A DNA stretch of 64,000 nucleotides, taken from assembly GCA_005889135.1 (NCBI GenBank), contig VBEK01000143.1:1-64000 (forward strand). Direction: 5' to 3'. The position numbers and the translations under genes are program-made. Positions 33,885-43,277 of the stretch are shown one piece after another. This stretch comes from Chloroflexota bacterium (GTDB taxonomy: Bacteria; Chloroflexota; Dormibacteria; Dormibacterales; Dormibacteraceae). The stretch's first letter is position 1; each line of letters begins with the position of its first letter. The notes under the pieces were generated by a model that ran no database searches, had not been told where the DNA came from, and worked only from the letters and a program-made list of their open reading frames with translations.

Positions 33885-35274
33885 GCCGGCGGCGCTTGTC
33901 GACGTACAGCGCCTTGTCCGCGGCCTGGTACATCGCCTGCCAGTCGAGTCCCTGCCGCCAGGCGGTGATACCGATGCTGAACTCCACCGGCACAGGGAGC
34001 TTGGACGTCCGGTTCAGGTGCTCGAGCGCCTCGCGGACGCGGAGGCCGACCTCGCGCGCGTCGCGCTCGTCCGCGTCGGGCATGGCGACGCCGAACTCGT
34101 CGCCACCGAGCCGGCCGCACGTGTCGGTCGCGCGCACGGCTCGCTGCAGCTCCGAGGCGAGGACGCGGATCGCCTCGTCGCCGACGTGGTGGCCGTAGGT
34201 GTCGTTGATCTCCTTGAGGTTGTCGAGGTCGATCATCATCAGCGCCAGCCGCCGCTTGTGCCTCTCCGCGGAGGCCACGGCGCGGTCGATCGCGCGCTCG
34301 AACTCGGGCCGGTTGGCAAGCCCGGTGAGATAGTCGGTCCGGGCCTCCTTGGTGTGCTGGCGCGCACGGTCGAGCGCGACGGCGATCTGGTCGGCCACGG
34401 CGGCGACGAACTCGAGGTCGCTCGACTCAAAGGTGCGCGGGAGCCGCGTTGCCACCGTCATCGCCCCGAGGAGCACACCCTTGGTCCGCAGCTCGGCGCG
34501 GATGGCGCTCCACTCGCCGGCGATGCGGTCGACGCGCGACTCCGCCGGGCCGGAGGAGGTCTCGACGACCCGGCTCGGCCCGTCGCGGCCGGTCTGGGAG
34601 AACTCCTCCTCCTCGCCCTGCTGCATCCCGATCGTCTTCGCCAGCTTGAGCCGGGCGCCCTCGCGCACCCACACCGCGCCCGCCTGGAGGCCGAGCACCT
34701 TCAAGGTCTCGCGCAAGCCGACCTCGGCGATCTCGTTGACGTCCAGCGAGCGGCCGAGCGCGCTGGCGATGTGATACAGGCCGTGCAGCTCTGTCTGCCG
34801 GGCGCGGTGCTTGGTCTCGGTGTAGTCGAGATAGCCGCGGATGAAGCTTGAGTTCATGTGCTCGATGACGTCGCCCACCCGGCTCTGGGCCAGGAGCATC
34901 ACCTCGTCGGCGTACTGGTTGTCCCCAACCTCCTCCGTCACCCGCGCCACGACGGTCCGGCGGAAGACGTTCAGGCCTTCGATGAGCGACTCCAGGGGCA
35001 CGCCGCGCTCGGCGTAGCGGCGGGCGAAGTCGCGAGCCTGGGTGTAGTACTCGGGCCAGGGGATCTTGGCGTCCAGGCGGAGGGAGCGGAAGAGCGCCTG
35101 GAGGAGGGTCCTGGACATCCTGGCCAGCTCGTCGATGGAGCCGTCCTTGTAGCCGGCGAGGAGCTCCGGCTCGATCGCGTGGATGGCCTCCGCGGCCACG
35201 ATCCCGCTCTCGGTGGCGTCCTCGGCAAGGCGGTCGGCCACCTCCCCGAGGAGATCACTCGCCCGCTGGGTCAT
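33823..35274 (-). CDS. GAF-GGDEF diguanylate cyclase
   Basis: 483 residues. An N-terminal helical RsbRD/globin-like sensor (about 1-160), a GAF domain (about 165-315) and a C-terminal GGDEF domain with the active-site motif GRLGGDEFGV intact. It should make cyclic di-GMP in response to a signal bound by the N-terminal part. The ATG lies 8 bases after TATAGT (35283-35288), so it is probably leaderless. No TM segment. Confidence 0.9.
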   Translation of the reverse strand: MTQRASDLLGEVADRLAEDATESGIVAAEAIHAIEPELLAGYKDGSIDELARMSRTLLQALFRSLRLDAKIPWPEYYTQARDFARRYAERGVPLESLIEGLNVFRRTVVARVTEEVGDNQYADEVMLLAQSRVGDVIEHMNSSFIRGYLDYTETKHRARQTELHGLYHIASALGRSLDVNEIAEVGLRETLKVLGLQAGAVWVREGARLKLAKTIGMQQGEEEEFSQTGRDGPSRVVETSSGPAESRVDRIAGEWSAIRAELRTKGVLLGAMTVATRLPRTFESSDLEFVAAVADQIAVALDRARQHTKEARTDYLTGLANRPEFERAIDRAVASAERHKRRLALMMIDLDNLKEINDTYGHHVGDEAIRVLASELQRAVRATDTCGRLGGDEFGVAMPDADERDAREVGLRVREALEHLNRTSKLPVPVEFSIGITAWRQGLDWQAMYQAADKALYVDKRRRHAARKRLEKREPEREKTPTS

Positions 35275-35350
35275 ATCGGCGCACTATAGAGTGACTGATG
35301 GTAATTCGAGCACTGGCGAGACGTGCTAACCAAATATGTAAGAGGCAGTG

Positions 35351-36423
<1,073 letters not shown>

Positions 36424-36427
<4 letters not shown>

Positions 36428-37113
36428 AGCTCGCGTTCCTGGGTAGCGGCGCGGCCTTCTCGCTGGACCGCTACAACGGGGCCGTCGTGGTCGACGGCCG
36501 CGTGCTCCTGGACGGCGGTGCGCCGCTGCTGCCGGACATGCACCGCCTGGGCGTCGAGCCGGGGGACATCCAGGTCGTCTTCCTCACCCACTTTCACGGC
36601 GACCACACGCTCGGCTTGCCGCCCTTCGTGCTGCACCGCGTCTTCGTGGATCGCCGGCCAATCACCTTCGTCGGGCCTTCGGGCGTGGAGGAGCACCTGG
36701 AGAAGCTGTGGGAGGTCAGCTGGGGACCCGACTGGAAGCGCGTCATGCGCCCGCAGTTCAAGGTCAGGTACGTGACCGCCAAGGCATCGGGCACGGCAGT
36801 GGGCGTGAAGTACGAGACGGTTCGCCTCGACCACGGCACGATGGGAAGCACGGGTTACCGCATCCACGTCAACGGGAAGGTGGTGGCCTACTCCGGCGAC
36901 ACCGAGCCGACCGCGCCGCTCGACAAGCTCGTCGACAACGCCGACGTCGCGATCGTCGAGGCGACCGGGCCCGGCGACGTCTTCAGCCACATGAGCTGGG
37001 AGTCGGCGCGGAAGCTGCGACGGCGCCACCCCGGCACGCGTTTCTTCTTCAACCACGTTTATTCGGGGTCAGTCATCGGCGCGGTGAAAGACCTGCAGGT
37101 GGTCGAAGTCTGA
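36424..37113 (+). CDS. MBL-fold metallohydrolase, probable GTA start
   Basis: 229 residues from GTA 36424, which overlaps the aldolase stop as GTAA. The family-typical N-terminus [20 protein letters not shown] lies upstream of the first ATG/GTG/TTG (GTG 36487), and no such codon exists in frame between it and the aldolase. Metal ligands follow in [12 protein letters not shown], with later His/Asp residues (LDHGT, YSGDTEP). Resembles RNase Z-like beta-lactamase-fold hydrolases. Substrate unknown. Confidence 0.85.
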
Positions 37114-37340
37114 GGCCGAAGGTCACCCCGGCGGCGCTGATCGGCGCGGCCGCGGGCGGCATCGCCGGCGCGGTCGTCTTCGGGGCCCTGGTGGGTTTCG
37201 GCAGCCTGCTGTCGAGCCGGGTCGGCAACCCGCTCCCCCTCGTGGTCCTGGTGATCGCCGGCGCCTACGCCGGGTGGCTGCTGGGCGTGATCGTCTTCGG
37301 AGCTGTGCGTGGCGGAAACGACAACAAAACCTCTCCTTGA
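37110..37340 (+). CDS. small two-helix membrane protein, probable CTG start
   Basis: 76 residues from CTG 37110 (CTGA overlap with the MBL stop): [20 protein letters not shown] and on, with helices at about 10-33 and 42-65. The only other start codon in frame is a GTG inside the first helix. Overlaps the DUF3052 gene by 32 bases. Function unknown. Confidence 0.6.
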   Translation: MRPKVTPAALIGAAAGGIAGAVVFGALVGFGSLLSSRVGNPLPLVVLVIAGAYAGWLLGVIVFGAVRGGNDNKTSP

Positions 37341-37707
37341 CCGGCTCGGCGTCAAACCCGGGGCGAAGGTCGCGTTGGTGAACCTCGACGACCCTGGGTT
37401 CGTCAAGCTGCTGCGGCAGCGCACGTCCGACATCGTCAAACGCAAGCCACGCACGCCATGCGACGTGGTCTTCGTCGGTGCGGAAGAAGTGCGCGACCTC
37501 GAGCGCCTGGCCGAGGTCAAGGCCTGGATCGAGCCCAACGGCGCCGTCTGGGTCATCCGGCCGAAAGGCGGACGCGGCGCGCTTCGCGAGCTCGAAGTGA
37601 TGGGCGCGGGGCTCGCGGCGGGGCTGGTCGACAACAAGATCGCGAGCTTCTCCGACACGCACAGCGCGATGCGATTTGTGTTTCGCTTGAAGGACCGACC
37701 CAGATGA
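37309..37707 (+). CDS. DUF3052 family protein
   Basis: 132 residues. KPLLDRLGVKPGAKVALVNLDDPGF at the N-terminus and AWIEPNGAVWVIRPKGGRG in the middle match DUF3052. The family has no defined role. GTG start. Its stop overlaps the GNAT start as ATGA. Confidence 0.82.
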   Translation: MAETTTKPLLDRLGVKPGAKVALVNLDDPGFVKLLRQRTSDIVKRKPRTPCDVVFVGAEEVRDLERLAEVKAWIEPNGAVWVIRPKGGRGALRELEVMGAGLAAGLVDNKIASFSDTHSAMRFVFRLKDRPR

Positions 37708-38192
37708 AGATGACCCTGCGGATCCGCGCCGGCGAGCCTACAGACGTACCCCTGATCGCGGAGCTGATCCGCGCCCTGGCCCAGTACGAGCGGCTCGAGC
37801 GCGAGGTGACGATGACCGAGGAGAAGCTCGACCGCGCGCTCTTCGGGCCCAGGCCCTACGCGGAGACGCTGATCGCCGAGGACGGGGGCGGCAAGGCCGT
37901 CGGGTTCGCTCTCTTCTTTCACAACTTCTCGACGTTTCTCGCCCAGCCGGGGATCTACCTGGAGGACCTCTTCGTCCTGCCGGAGCACCGCGGCGCCGGC
38001 ATCGGCCGGGCGCTGCTGGAGCGACTCGCCCAGATCGCGGTCGAGCGCGGGTGCGGGCGCATGGAGTGGGCGGTGCTGGACTGGAACGAAAGCGCCATCA
38101 AGTTCTACGAGCGGCTGGGGGCCAGGCCGAACTCCGACTGGACGATTTACCGCCTGACCGGCGAGCCCCTGCGGGCAGTTGCCGGAAAATAG
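37704..38192 (+). CDS. GNAT family N-acetyltransferase
   Basis: 162 residues. Acetyl-CoA loop DLFVLPEHRGAGIGRALLERL and a late NESAIKFYERLGARP, both classic for GNAT (spermidine/amino-acid acetyltransferase-like members). ATG in an ATGA overlap with the DUF3052 gene. Substrate unknown. Confidence 0.9.
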   Translation: MKMTLRIRAGEPTDVPLIAELIRALAQYERLEREVTMTEEKLDRALFGPRPYAETLIAEDGGGKAVGFALFFHNFSTFLAQPGIYLEDLFVLPEHRGAGIGRALLERLAQIAVERGCGRMEWAVLDWNESAIKFYERLGARPNSDWTIYRLTGEPLRAVAGK

Positions 38193-38199
38193 CTCCCGC

Positions 38200-38493
38200 A
38201 TGGGCGTCGACGTGCGCCGGCCGAAGCCGCTCGACACGCACCCGGGGGAAGAGATCCTCGCGTGGGCGCGGTCCCAGCTCGAGATTGCGCGCTCGATCCT
38301 CGACAACCCCGGCGGCGGCCTGCTGTTCGCGACCCAGACCATCGGCCAGGTGCGTTCCGGTCTCGCCGAGCGCGACGAGGCGCGCTGGAGTGAGGTCGTC
38401 GGGCTGCTTGGGCGCGCCGAGGACGCCGCCGTGCACCGCGAGTTCGTGACCGCGCGCAAGCTCCTGGACGACGCCGCCGCGGGGATCGGTTAG
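38200..38493 (+). CDS. hypothetical protein
   Basis: 97 residues from ATG 38200; a TTG at 38179 inside the GNAT gene would add seven. Mostly helical (EEILAWARSQLEIARSIL, FVTARKLLDDAAAG). No family recognised. Last gene of the aldolase operon; its stop touches the second 42-bp repeat array. Confidence 0.6.
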   Translation: MGVDVRRPKPLDTHPGEEILAWARSQLEIARSILDNPGGGLLFATQTIGQVRSGLAERDEARWSEVVGLLGRAEDAAVHREFVTARKLLDDAAAGIG

Positions 38494-38632
38494 ACCGCGA
38501 CTGACCGGCATGTTGGAGGCGCCAAGCCCTCGATAGTCGCGACTAACGCGCATGCCGCCGGCGCTAAACCCTCGATAGTCGCGACTAACGCGCATGTTGG
38601 CGGCGCTAAACCCTCGATAGTCGCGACTATCA
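38491..38632. repeat. 42-bp tandem array with TAGTCGCGACTA palindrome, locus 2
   Basis: Three perfect cores at 38534, 38576 and 38618 (period 42) and a degenerate unit at the left (TAGACCGCGACTGA), whose TAG is the stop of the preceding gene. Linkers read AACGCGCATG...GGCGGCGCTAAACCCTC, related to locus 1. Also between convergent genes (the hypothetical protein and the LLM oxidoreductase). Confidence 0.9.
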
Positions 38633-38638
38633 GACCCC

Positions 38639-39583
38639 TTAGGAGGCCGCGGCCTCCAGCGTCGCCTCGAATCCCTTCGCGCCCTCGTGCCCTGAGAACG
38701 GACCGACGCCGGGCAGCGTGACCCCCGCCTCGCGGTAGCGCCGGACCGCGTCGCGCACCCGCTCCTCGTCGCCGATCCCGGCCAGCTCGTCCAGCACGCG
38801 CTCGCCGACCTTCTCGGCGTCGAGCTCGTCCTTCAGGCCGCTCGCGTCCATCATCTTTCGGTAGTAGGGAAGGCCCGCGTACCGCGCCACCGTCTTGCGG
38901 AAGACTTCGTTGGCCGCGGCGCGGTCGGTTGTGAGGCAGACCGGCACCGCGGAGACCACCTCGAAGCCGTCCATCGACCTGCCCACCTTCTGCCGCCCCC
39001 GGGCGATCGTCGGCACCACCACGTCGCGCACGTACGCGGGTGTGCACATCCAGAGCACGACCCCGTCTGCGATCTCGCCCGCGAGCTCCAGCATGCGCGG
39101 GTTGAGGGCCGAGATCATGATCGGCAGGTCGGCCCGGTGCGGCCCGGAGTAGGCGCTGCGCGCGGTGAAGTGGCGGCCGTCGAAGCCGGCTCCGCCGTCG
39201 CGAAGCGTCGTGCGCACGATGGTCAGGTACTCGCGCATCGCCTCGACCGGGTCCTCGAGCTTCAGGCCCCACATCCCTTCGACGGTGACCTTGTGGCTGA
39301 TTCCGATGCCAAGGATGAACCGTCCGTGGGAGACCTCGTCGAGGGTCGCCGCCATCTGCGCCATCGCGGTCGGGTGGCGCGTGTAGATCGGCAGCACGCC
39401 GGTGCCGAGCTTGACGCGCGCAGTGGCGTGGGCGTAGGCCGCGAGCACGAGCGCGGCGTCGCGCGCGTCGGGCATCTGCGTCGTCCACACCGATTCGTAG
39501 CCGAGCTTCTCCGCGGCCTTGGCACGCGCGATCGATTCGTCGAGGGTCCGGACGGCGGGGTTGAAGGCGGCAAGCCTGGTCAT
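38639..39583 (-). CDS. LLM class, probable F420-dependent oxidoreductase
   Basis: 314 residues. Luciferase-like TIM barrel: AEKLGYESVWTTQMPDARD, VKLGTGVLPIYTRHPTAMAQMAATLDEVSHGRFILGIG and LPIMISALNPRMLELAGEIADG. The cofactor (F420 or FMN) is inferred. ATG 39583, with TAGATT 8 bases upstream, suggests a leaderless mRNA; the upstream in-frame ATG is less likely. Confidence 0.88.
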   Translation of the reverse strand: MTRLAAFNPAVRTLDESIARAKAAEKLGYESVWTTQMPDARDAALVLAAYAHATARVKLGTGVLPIYTRHPTAMAQMAATLDEVSHGRFILGIGISHKVTVEGMWGLKLEDPVEAMREYLTIVRTTLRDGGAGFDGRHFTARSAYSGPHRADLPIMISALNPRMLELAGEIADGVVLWMCTPAYVRDVVVPTIARGRQKVGRSMDGFEVVSAVPVCLTTDRAAANEVFRKTVARYAGLPYYRKMMDASGLKDELDAEKVGERVLDELAGIGDEERVRDAVRRYREAGVTLPGVGPFSGHEGAKGFEATLEAAAS

Positions 39584-39669
39584 TCCCGGACAATCTAGCC
39601 CGTGCACCTAGAGTCAGGGAACGCGGATCTGCCGCCTGTGCACCGAATCTCTAGCCGAGGCCCGCGCCC

Positions 39670-40527
39670 CTGACTCTTGCGCAGGCATTGTTCATGGGCC
39701 TGCTGCAGGGCGCGAGCGAACTGTTCCCGGTTTCCTCGTTGGGCCATGCGGTGCTCGTCCCGAGCCTCCTCCACTGGAGCTTTCGCCAATCCGACCCATC
39801 GTTCGTGCCCTTCCTCGTCCTCCTCCACCTCGGCACGGCCACCGCGCTGCTCGTCCTCTACCGGACGCAGTGGGTCGCCATCATCCGCGGCTTTTTTCTG
39901 GCCGCGATCGCGGGCCGAATCCGCAACGACTCGGAGCGCCTCGCGATGCTGCTGCTCGTTGGCACCATCCCGGCGGCGGTGCTCGGGGTCTTCCTCGAGA
40001 GCAGGATCAAGAGCCTCTTCGCCTCGCCCTACGTGGCGGCGATCTTCCTGATCGTCAACGGGCTCTTGATGCTCGGCTTTGAGATCATGCGGCGCCGGGC
40101 CGAGCGGGGAGCGTCGCGCGCGGAGCAGGAGTCGCATTTCGGCGATGCCGAGCGCATCAGCTTTCTCGCCGCAGCGATCGTCGGCGCGTGCCAGGCGTTG
40201 GCGTTCGTGCCTGGCATCTCGCGCTCGGGCATCACCATCGGCGGCGGGCTGGTTGCGGGCCTGCGTCACCAGGAGGCGGCTAGGTTCTCCTTCCTGCTCG
40301 CGACGCCGGTCATCCTGGGCGCCGGCCTCGTCGAGGTGCCTGAGCTCTTCAAGAGCGGCATCCCGCTCGCCGAGTACTTCGCCGCCGCGGTGCTGTCCGG
40401 CATCGCCGCCTACGCGAGCGCGCGGTTCCTGCTCCGCTACTTCCGCTCGGGCCGGCTCGACCCGTACGGGTTCTACTGCGTCGCCGCCGGCCTAGTCGGC
40501 CTGGCTTTGTTACATTTCAATCCGTGA
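39670..40527 (+). CDS. uppP: undecaprenyl-diphosphatase (UppP/BacA), probable CTG start
   Basis: 285 residues from CTG 39670: MTLAQALFMGLLQGASELFP and VSSLGH follow, the exact family N-terminus with the QxxxE metal motif (Gln13, Glu17). TTG 39688 or ATG 39694 would cut the first helix. The second motif, FVPGISRSGITIGGGL, is intact. Eight helices. It recycles undecaprenyl diphosphate for cell-wall synthesis. Divergent from LLM across a short gap. Confidence 0.92.
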   Translation: MTLAQALFMGLLQGASELFPVSSLGHAVLVPSLLHWSFRQSDPSFVPFLVLLHLGTATALLVLYRTQWVAIIRGFFLAAIAGRIRNDSERLAMLLLVGTIPAAVLGVFLESRIKSLFASPYVAAIFLIVNGLLMLGFEIMRRRAERGASRAEQESHFGDAERISFLAAAIVGACQALAFVPGISRSGITIGGGLVAGLRHQEAARFSFLLATPVILGAGLVEVPELFKSGIPLAEYFAAAVLSGIAAYASARFLLRYFRSGRLDPYGFYCVAAGLVGLALLHFNP

Positions 40528-40730
40528 CCAGGTCGAGCCCGGTCGCAGTCGCGCTGGGGGTGCTCGGGGTCGTGTTCATCATCGTCGCGGCGCTCTACGC
40601 GCTCGGCGTGCTGCAGATCGCGACGTCGTCCACCTCGGGGCCGCACTACAAGCACGCGATCCTGTTCGCCGTGCTGGCGGTCGCGAGCTTCGTCGCCGCG
40701 AACTTCGCCCGACCGAAAACCGCGGCTTAG
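40524..40730 (+). CDS. small two-helix membrane protein
   Basis: 68 residues; helices at about 8-30 and 43-61 with a short loop containing SSTSGPHYKH. GTGA overlap with uppP, so they are co-translated. Function unknown; perhaps accessory to UppP. The stop overlaps that of the convergent flavoprotein. Confidence 0.65.
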   Translation: MTRSSPVAVALGVLGVVFIIVAALYALGVLQIATSSTSGPHYKHAILFAVLAVASFVAANFARPKTAA

Positions 40731-42235
40731 ACGTTCGCCGGGATCCGCTCCGGGACCTGACGCCCCGTAAGGTCGCGCTCGCCGACCTTGACGTCCTCGT
40801 GGTACACGGCGTCGGCGTTGACCTTCCATGGATCGAGCACCGAGCCGGTGGCGATGCGCCGTGCCACGAGCAGCGCGGTCATCATCGAGTGGTCCTGGTT
40901 GTTGTACTTGTGCATGCCGTTACGGCCGGCCAGGTGCAGGTTGGGAAGCTCGCGCGCGAGGTAGTCGCGGACCACGCCGACGTTGACCTGGTACGCGTCG
41001 TCATAGACGGGATAGGCCTTCTGCTGGCGCACGACGACTCCGTCGAACACCTCGCTGGCCTGGCAGATGCCGAGCTGCGCCAGCTCTTTCTTCGCCAGGT
41101 CGATGAGATCCGCGTCCGGCGCCGCCCACAGGCCGTCGCCCTCGAAGCAGAAGTACTCGAGGCCGAGGCAGGTCTTGGCGTGGTCGGGAACCATGTCCGG
41201 GCTCCAGTTCTTGAAGTTCTGAATCCGGCCCACACGCACCGTGGGGTCGTGGATGTAGATCCAGTTGTCGGGGAAGACCGACGCCCGGTCGATCATCAGC
41301 GCGACGCTGATGAAGTCGCGATAGCCGAGACTGTCCGCAGCCTTGCGCACGTGCTCGGGCGCGGGCGGGTCGAGGCGCGCGACGAGCTCGCGGATCGGGA
41401 TGCTGGAGATGAAATCAGTACCCTGGTGCCGCTCCTCACCGCTCGATCCGGCCGTCACGACCGACGTGACCGCGCCGGCCGAGTGCTCGACCCGCGCGAC
41501 CGCCAGCCCCAGCAGGACAGGGTGTCCCTTGCCGGCGGTGATCTCCGCCACCCGCTCCCACATCTGCCCGGGACCCAGGCGCGGGTACCGAAACCGGTCG
41601 ATCAGGGTGGTCACGATCTCGCCGCGCTTGCGCGGTTTGCGACGCGGCAGAAGCGCGGTGCGGATGACCGTCCACAGGTCGAGGCTCTTGATCCGCTGCG
41701 CCGCCCAGTCCGCGGACAGCTCCCTGGTGCTGATCCCCCAAACCTTTTCGGTGTAGGTCTTGAAGAAGATGCTGTAGAGCCGCCAGCCGAACTGGTTGCG
41801 GACCCATTCCTCGAGCGTCCTGGGGTTCTTGATCGGCGTCAGGCGCGCCCTGGTGTAGCTTCCCAGGCACCGCACGGCCTCCACGGGCCCGAGGTTCCAG
41901 AGTGCGTCGAAGGCCTGGATCGGGTAGCGGAAGAACCGGCCGCGGTAGTAGATGCGCGACAGCCGGCCGCGGTTCAGCATCTCATCGCCGAGGATCTCGG
42001 TCCAAAGCGACTCGACCTCCTCGTTCTTGGAGAAGAAGCGGTGGCCGCCGATGTCGAACCGGTAGCCGTGGTGCTCGACCGTCCGGGCCAGGCCCCCGAC
42101 CTGCCTGGCGTCCTTCTCGACGACGGTGACCGGCACATCGTGCTTGAGCAGCTCGTAGGCGGCGGTCAGGCCCGCGGGGCCCGCGCCCATGATCACGACG
42201 TGCTTATGTCCCCCGGCGGCGATCAAGGTGGCCAA
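40727..42235 (-). CDS. FAD-dependent amine oxidase-like/UDP-galactopyranose mutase-like protein
   Basis: 502 residues. FAD loop VVIMGAGPAGLTAAYELLKHD, then VEKDARQVGGLARTVEHHGYRFDIGGHRFFSKN, the second flavin motif. A late LPNLHLAGRNGMHKYNNQDHSMMTA. Resembles protoporphyrinogen-oxidase/UDP-galactopyranose-mutase-type NAD(P)-binding proteins, often in cell-wall sugar loci. TTG start. Substrate not shown. Confidence 0.82.
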   Translation of the reverse strand: MATLIAAGGHKHVVIMGAGPAGLTAAYELLKHDVPVTVVEKDARQVGGLARTVEHHGYRFDIGGHRFFSKNEEVESLWTEILGDEMLNRGRLSRIYYRGRFFRYPIQAFDALWNLGPVEAVRCLGSYTRARLTPIKNPRTLEEWVRNQFGWRLYSIFFKTYTEKVWGISTRELSADWAAQRIKSLDLWTVIRTALLPRRKPRKRGEIVTTLIDRFRYPRLGPGQMWERVAEITAGKGHPVLLGLAVARVEHSAGAVTSVVTAGSSGEERHQGTDFISSIPIRELVARLDPPAPEHVRKAADSLGYRDFISVALMIDRASVFPDNWIYIHDPTVRVGRIQNFKNWSPDMVPDHAKTCLGLEYFCFEGDGLWAAPDADLIDLAKKELAQLGICQASEVFDGVVVRQQKAYPVYDDAYQVNVGVVRDYLARELPNLHLAGRNGMHKYNNQDHSMMTALLVARRIATGSVLDPWKVNADAVYHEDVKVGERDLTGRQVPERIPANV

Positions 42236-42314
42236 CAGTATCGAGGGGTATGACTCGTTCGGAAGCCCCCTTACTGCGGATTTAGGCGCGGAAGAGGACT
42301 CCTACCCTCGCGTG

Positions 42315-42821
42315 TTAGTTCAGAGGCCCCTTGCTCCGGACTTCGTCCACTTTGACCAGGGCGTCGCGAAGCCCCTTGATCCAGTCCGCCTGGTGCATGC
42401 CCACCAGGCGTACGCACCAGGCCAGGGCCTCGCTGCGGCTACGCGCCACCCCTCCCGCGACCAGGGTGTCCAGGATCGACCGCTCGTTCATGCGCAGACG
42501 CGTCATGACCGGGACGCTCAGCGTGGTGAACACCTTCGCCTGGTCGCCGCACCGGGCGCCCCACGCGACCTTGCGCCGGAAGTGGTGCTCGGCCTCGCGG
42601 GCGATCCGGATCCGGTCCTCGCGCGTCTCCTCCCGGAAGCGGTCGATCCGGGCCAGGCGCGCGGCCGCCCGGCCCCCAGAGGCGGTGCCTCCGGCGAGCT
42701 CCACGTCGGGCAGCGTGCCCATGACGAGGATCTCATCCCCGTCCGCGCTCACGTCCGGCGGGCCGGTGAACCAGCTGGACGGAACTCGGGAGGCGAACCA
42801 GGCGCCGACGTCCTCGGCCAT
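42315..42821 (-). CDS. hypothetical protein co-transcribed with ssb
   Basis: 168 residues, acidic to basic, with a C-terminal helix segment (NERSILDTLVAGGVARSRSEALAWCVRLV) like a ribbon-helix-helix or MftR-type end. No family is recognised with confidence. It starts 42 bases after ssb. A TAATGT lies 8 bases before its ATG, so it may also have its own leaderless transcript. Confidence 0.65.
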   Translation of the reverse strand: MAEDVGAWFASRVPSSWFTGPPDVSADGDEILVMGTLPDVELAGGTASGGRAAARLARIDRFREETREDRIRIAREAEHHFRRKVAWGARCGDQAKVFTTLSVPVMTRLRMNERSILDTLVAGGVARSRSEALAWCVRLVGMHQADWIKGLRDALVKVDEVRSKGPLN

Positions 42822-42863
42822 CGATTACAACATTACGTGGGCAACCCCGGGGCTGTCTTTGCG

Positions 42864-43208
42864 TTAGGCCGCTTCCTCCTTCGGCTTGTTGCCCGTGAAC
42901 CTGATCTCCTCGGCGACCACCTCGGTGCGGTACCGCTTCTGGCCGTTGTCCTCCCAGGAGCTCGTGTGCAGCCGGCCTTCGACCCAGAACTGCCGGCCCT
43001 TCTTCATGTACTGCCCGGCGAACTCCGCGAGCTTGCCGAACGCGACCACGTTGTGGAACTCGCTGTGCTCCTTGCGGTTGCCGCTCTCGTCCTTGCCGGC
43101 GTAGGAGTGCGTCGCCAGCCGAATCTTGGCCACGTACATGCCGTTGGGCGTCGCCTTGACGTCCGGGTCCGCGGCCAGGTTGCCGATGAGTAAGACTTTG
43201 TTGACCAT
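42864..43208 (-). CDS. ssb: single-stranded DNA-binding protein, short form
   Basis: 114 residues. OB fold with MVNKVLLIGNLAADPDVKATPNG, RLATHSYAGKDESGNRKEHSEFHNVVAFGKLAEFAGQYMKKG and VEGRLHTSSWED. It lacks the acidic tail ending in DDDIPF-like residues that recruits other proteins. Size and missing tail resemble Bacillus SsbB, the competence-induced form. Preceded by GGAGGTGA and by the first 43-base promoter motif. Confidence 0.92.
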   Translation of the reverse strand: MVNKVLLIGNLAADPDVKATPNGMYVAKIRLATHSYAGKDESGNRKEHSEFHNVVAFGKLAEFAGQYMKKGRQFWVEGRLHTSSWEDNGQKRYRTEVVAEEIRFTGNKPKEEAA

Positions 43209-43234
43209 CGCATCACCTCCGTGAGATGCGTTTC

Positions 43235-43277
43235 AGGCTAGGGGCGCGAAGGGCCGGTGCCTACCCAGCCTGTTAAG
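43235..43277 (-). promoter_or_regulatory. regulon promoter, copy 1 (upstream of ssb)
   Basis: Reading on the minus strand: CTTAACAGGCTGGGT, 22 bases, then TAGCCT as -10. The stop TAA of the M23 gene lies inside the box. Copies 2 (44950-44992) and 3 (56128-56170) share the same 15-base box and the same 22-base spacing. No -35 consensus follows the box, which suits an activator site. Confidence 0.8.
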
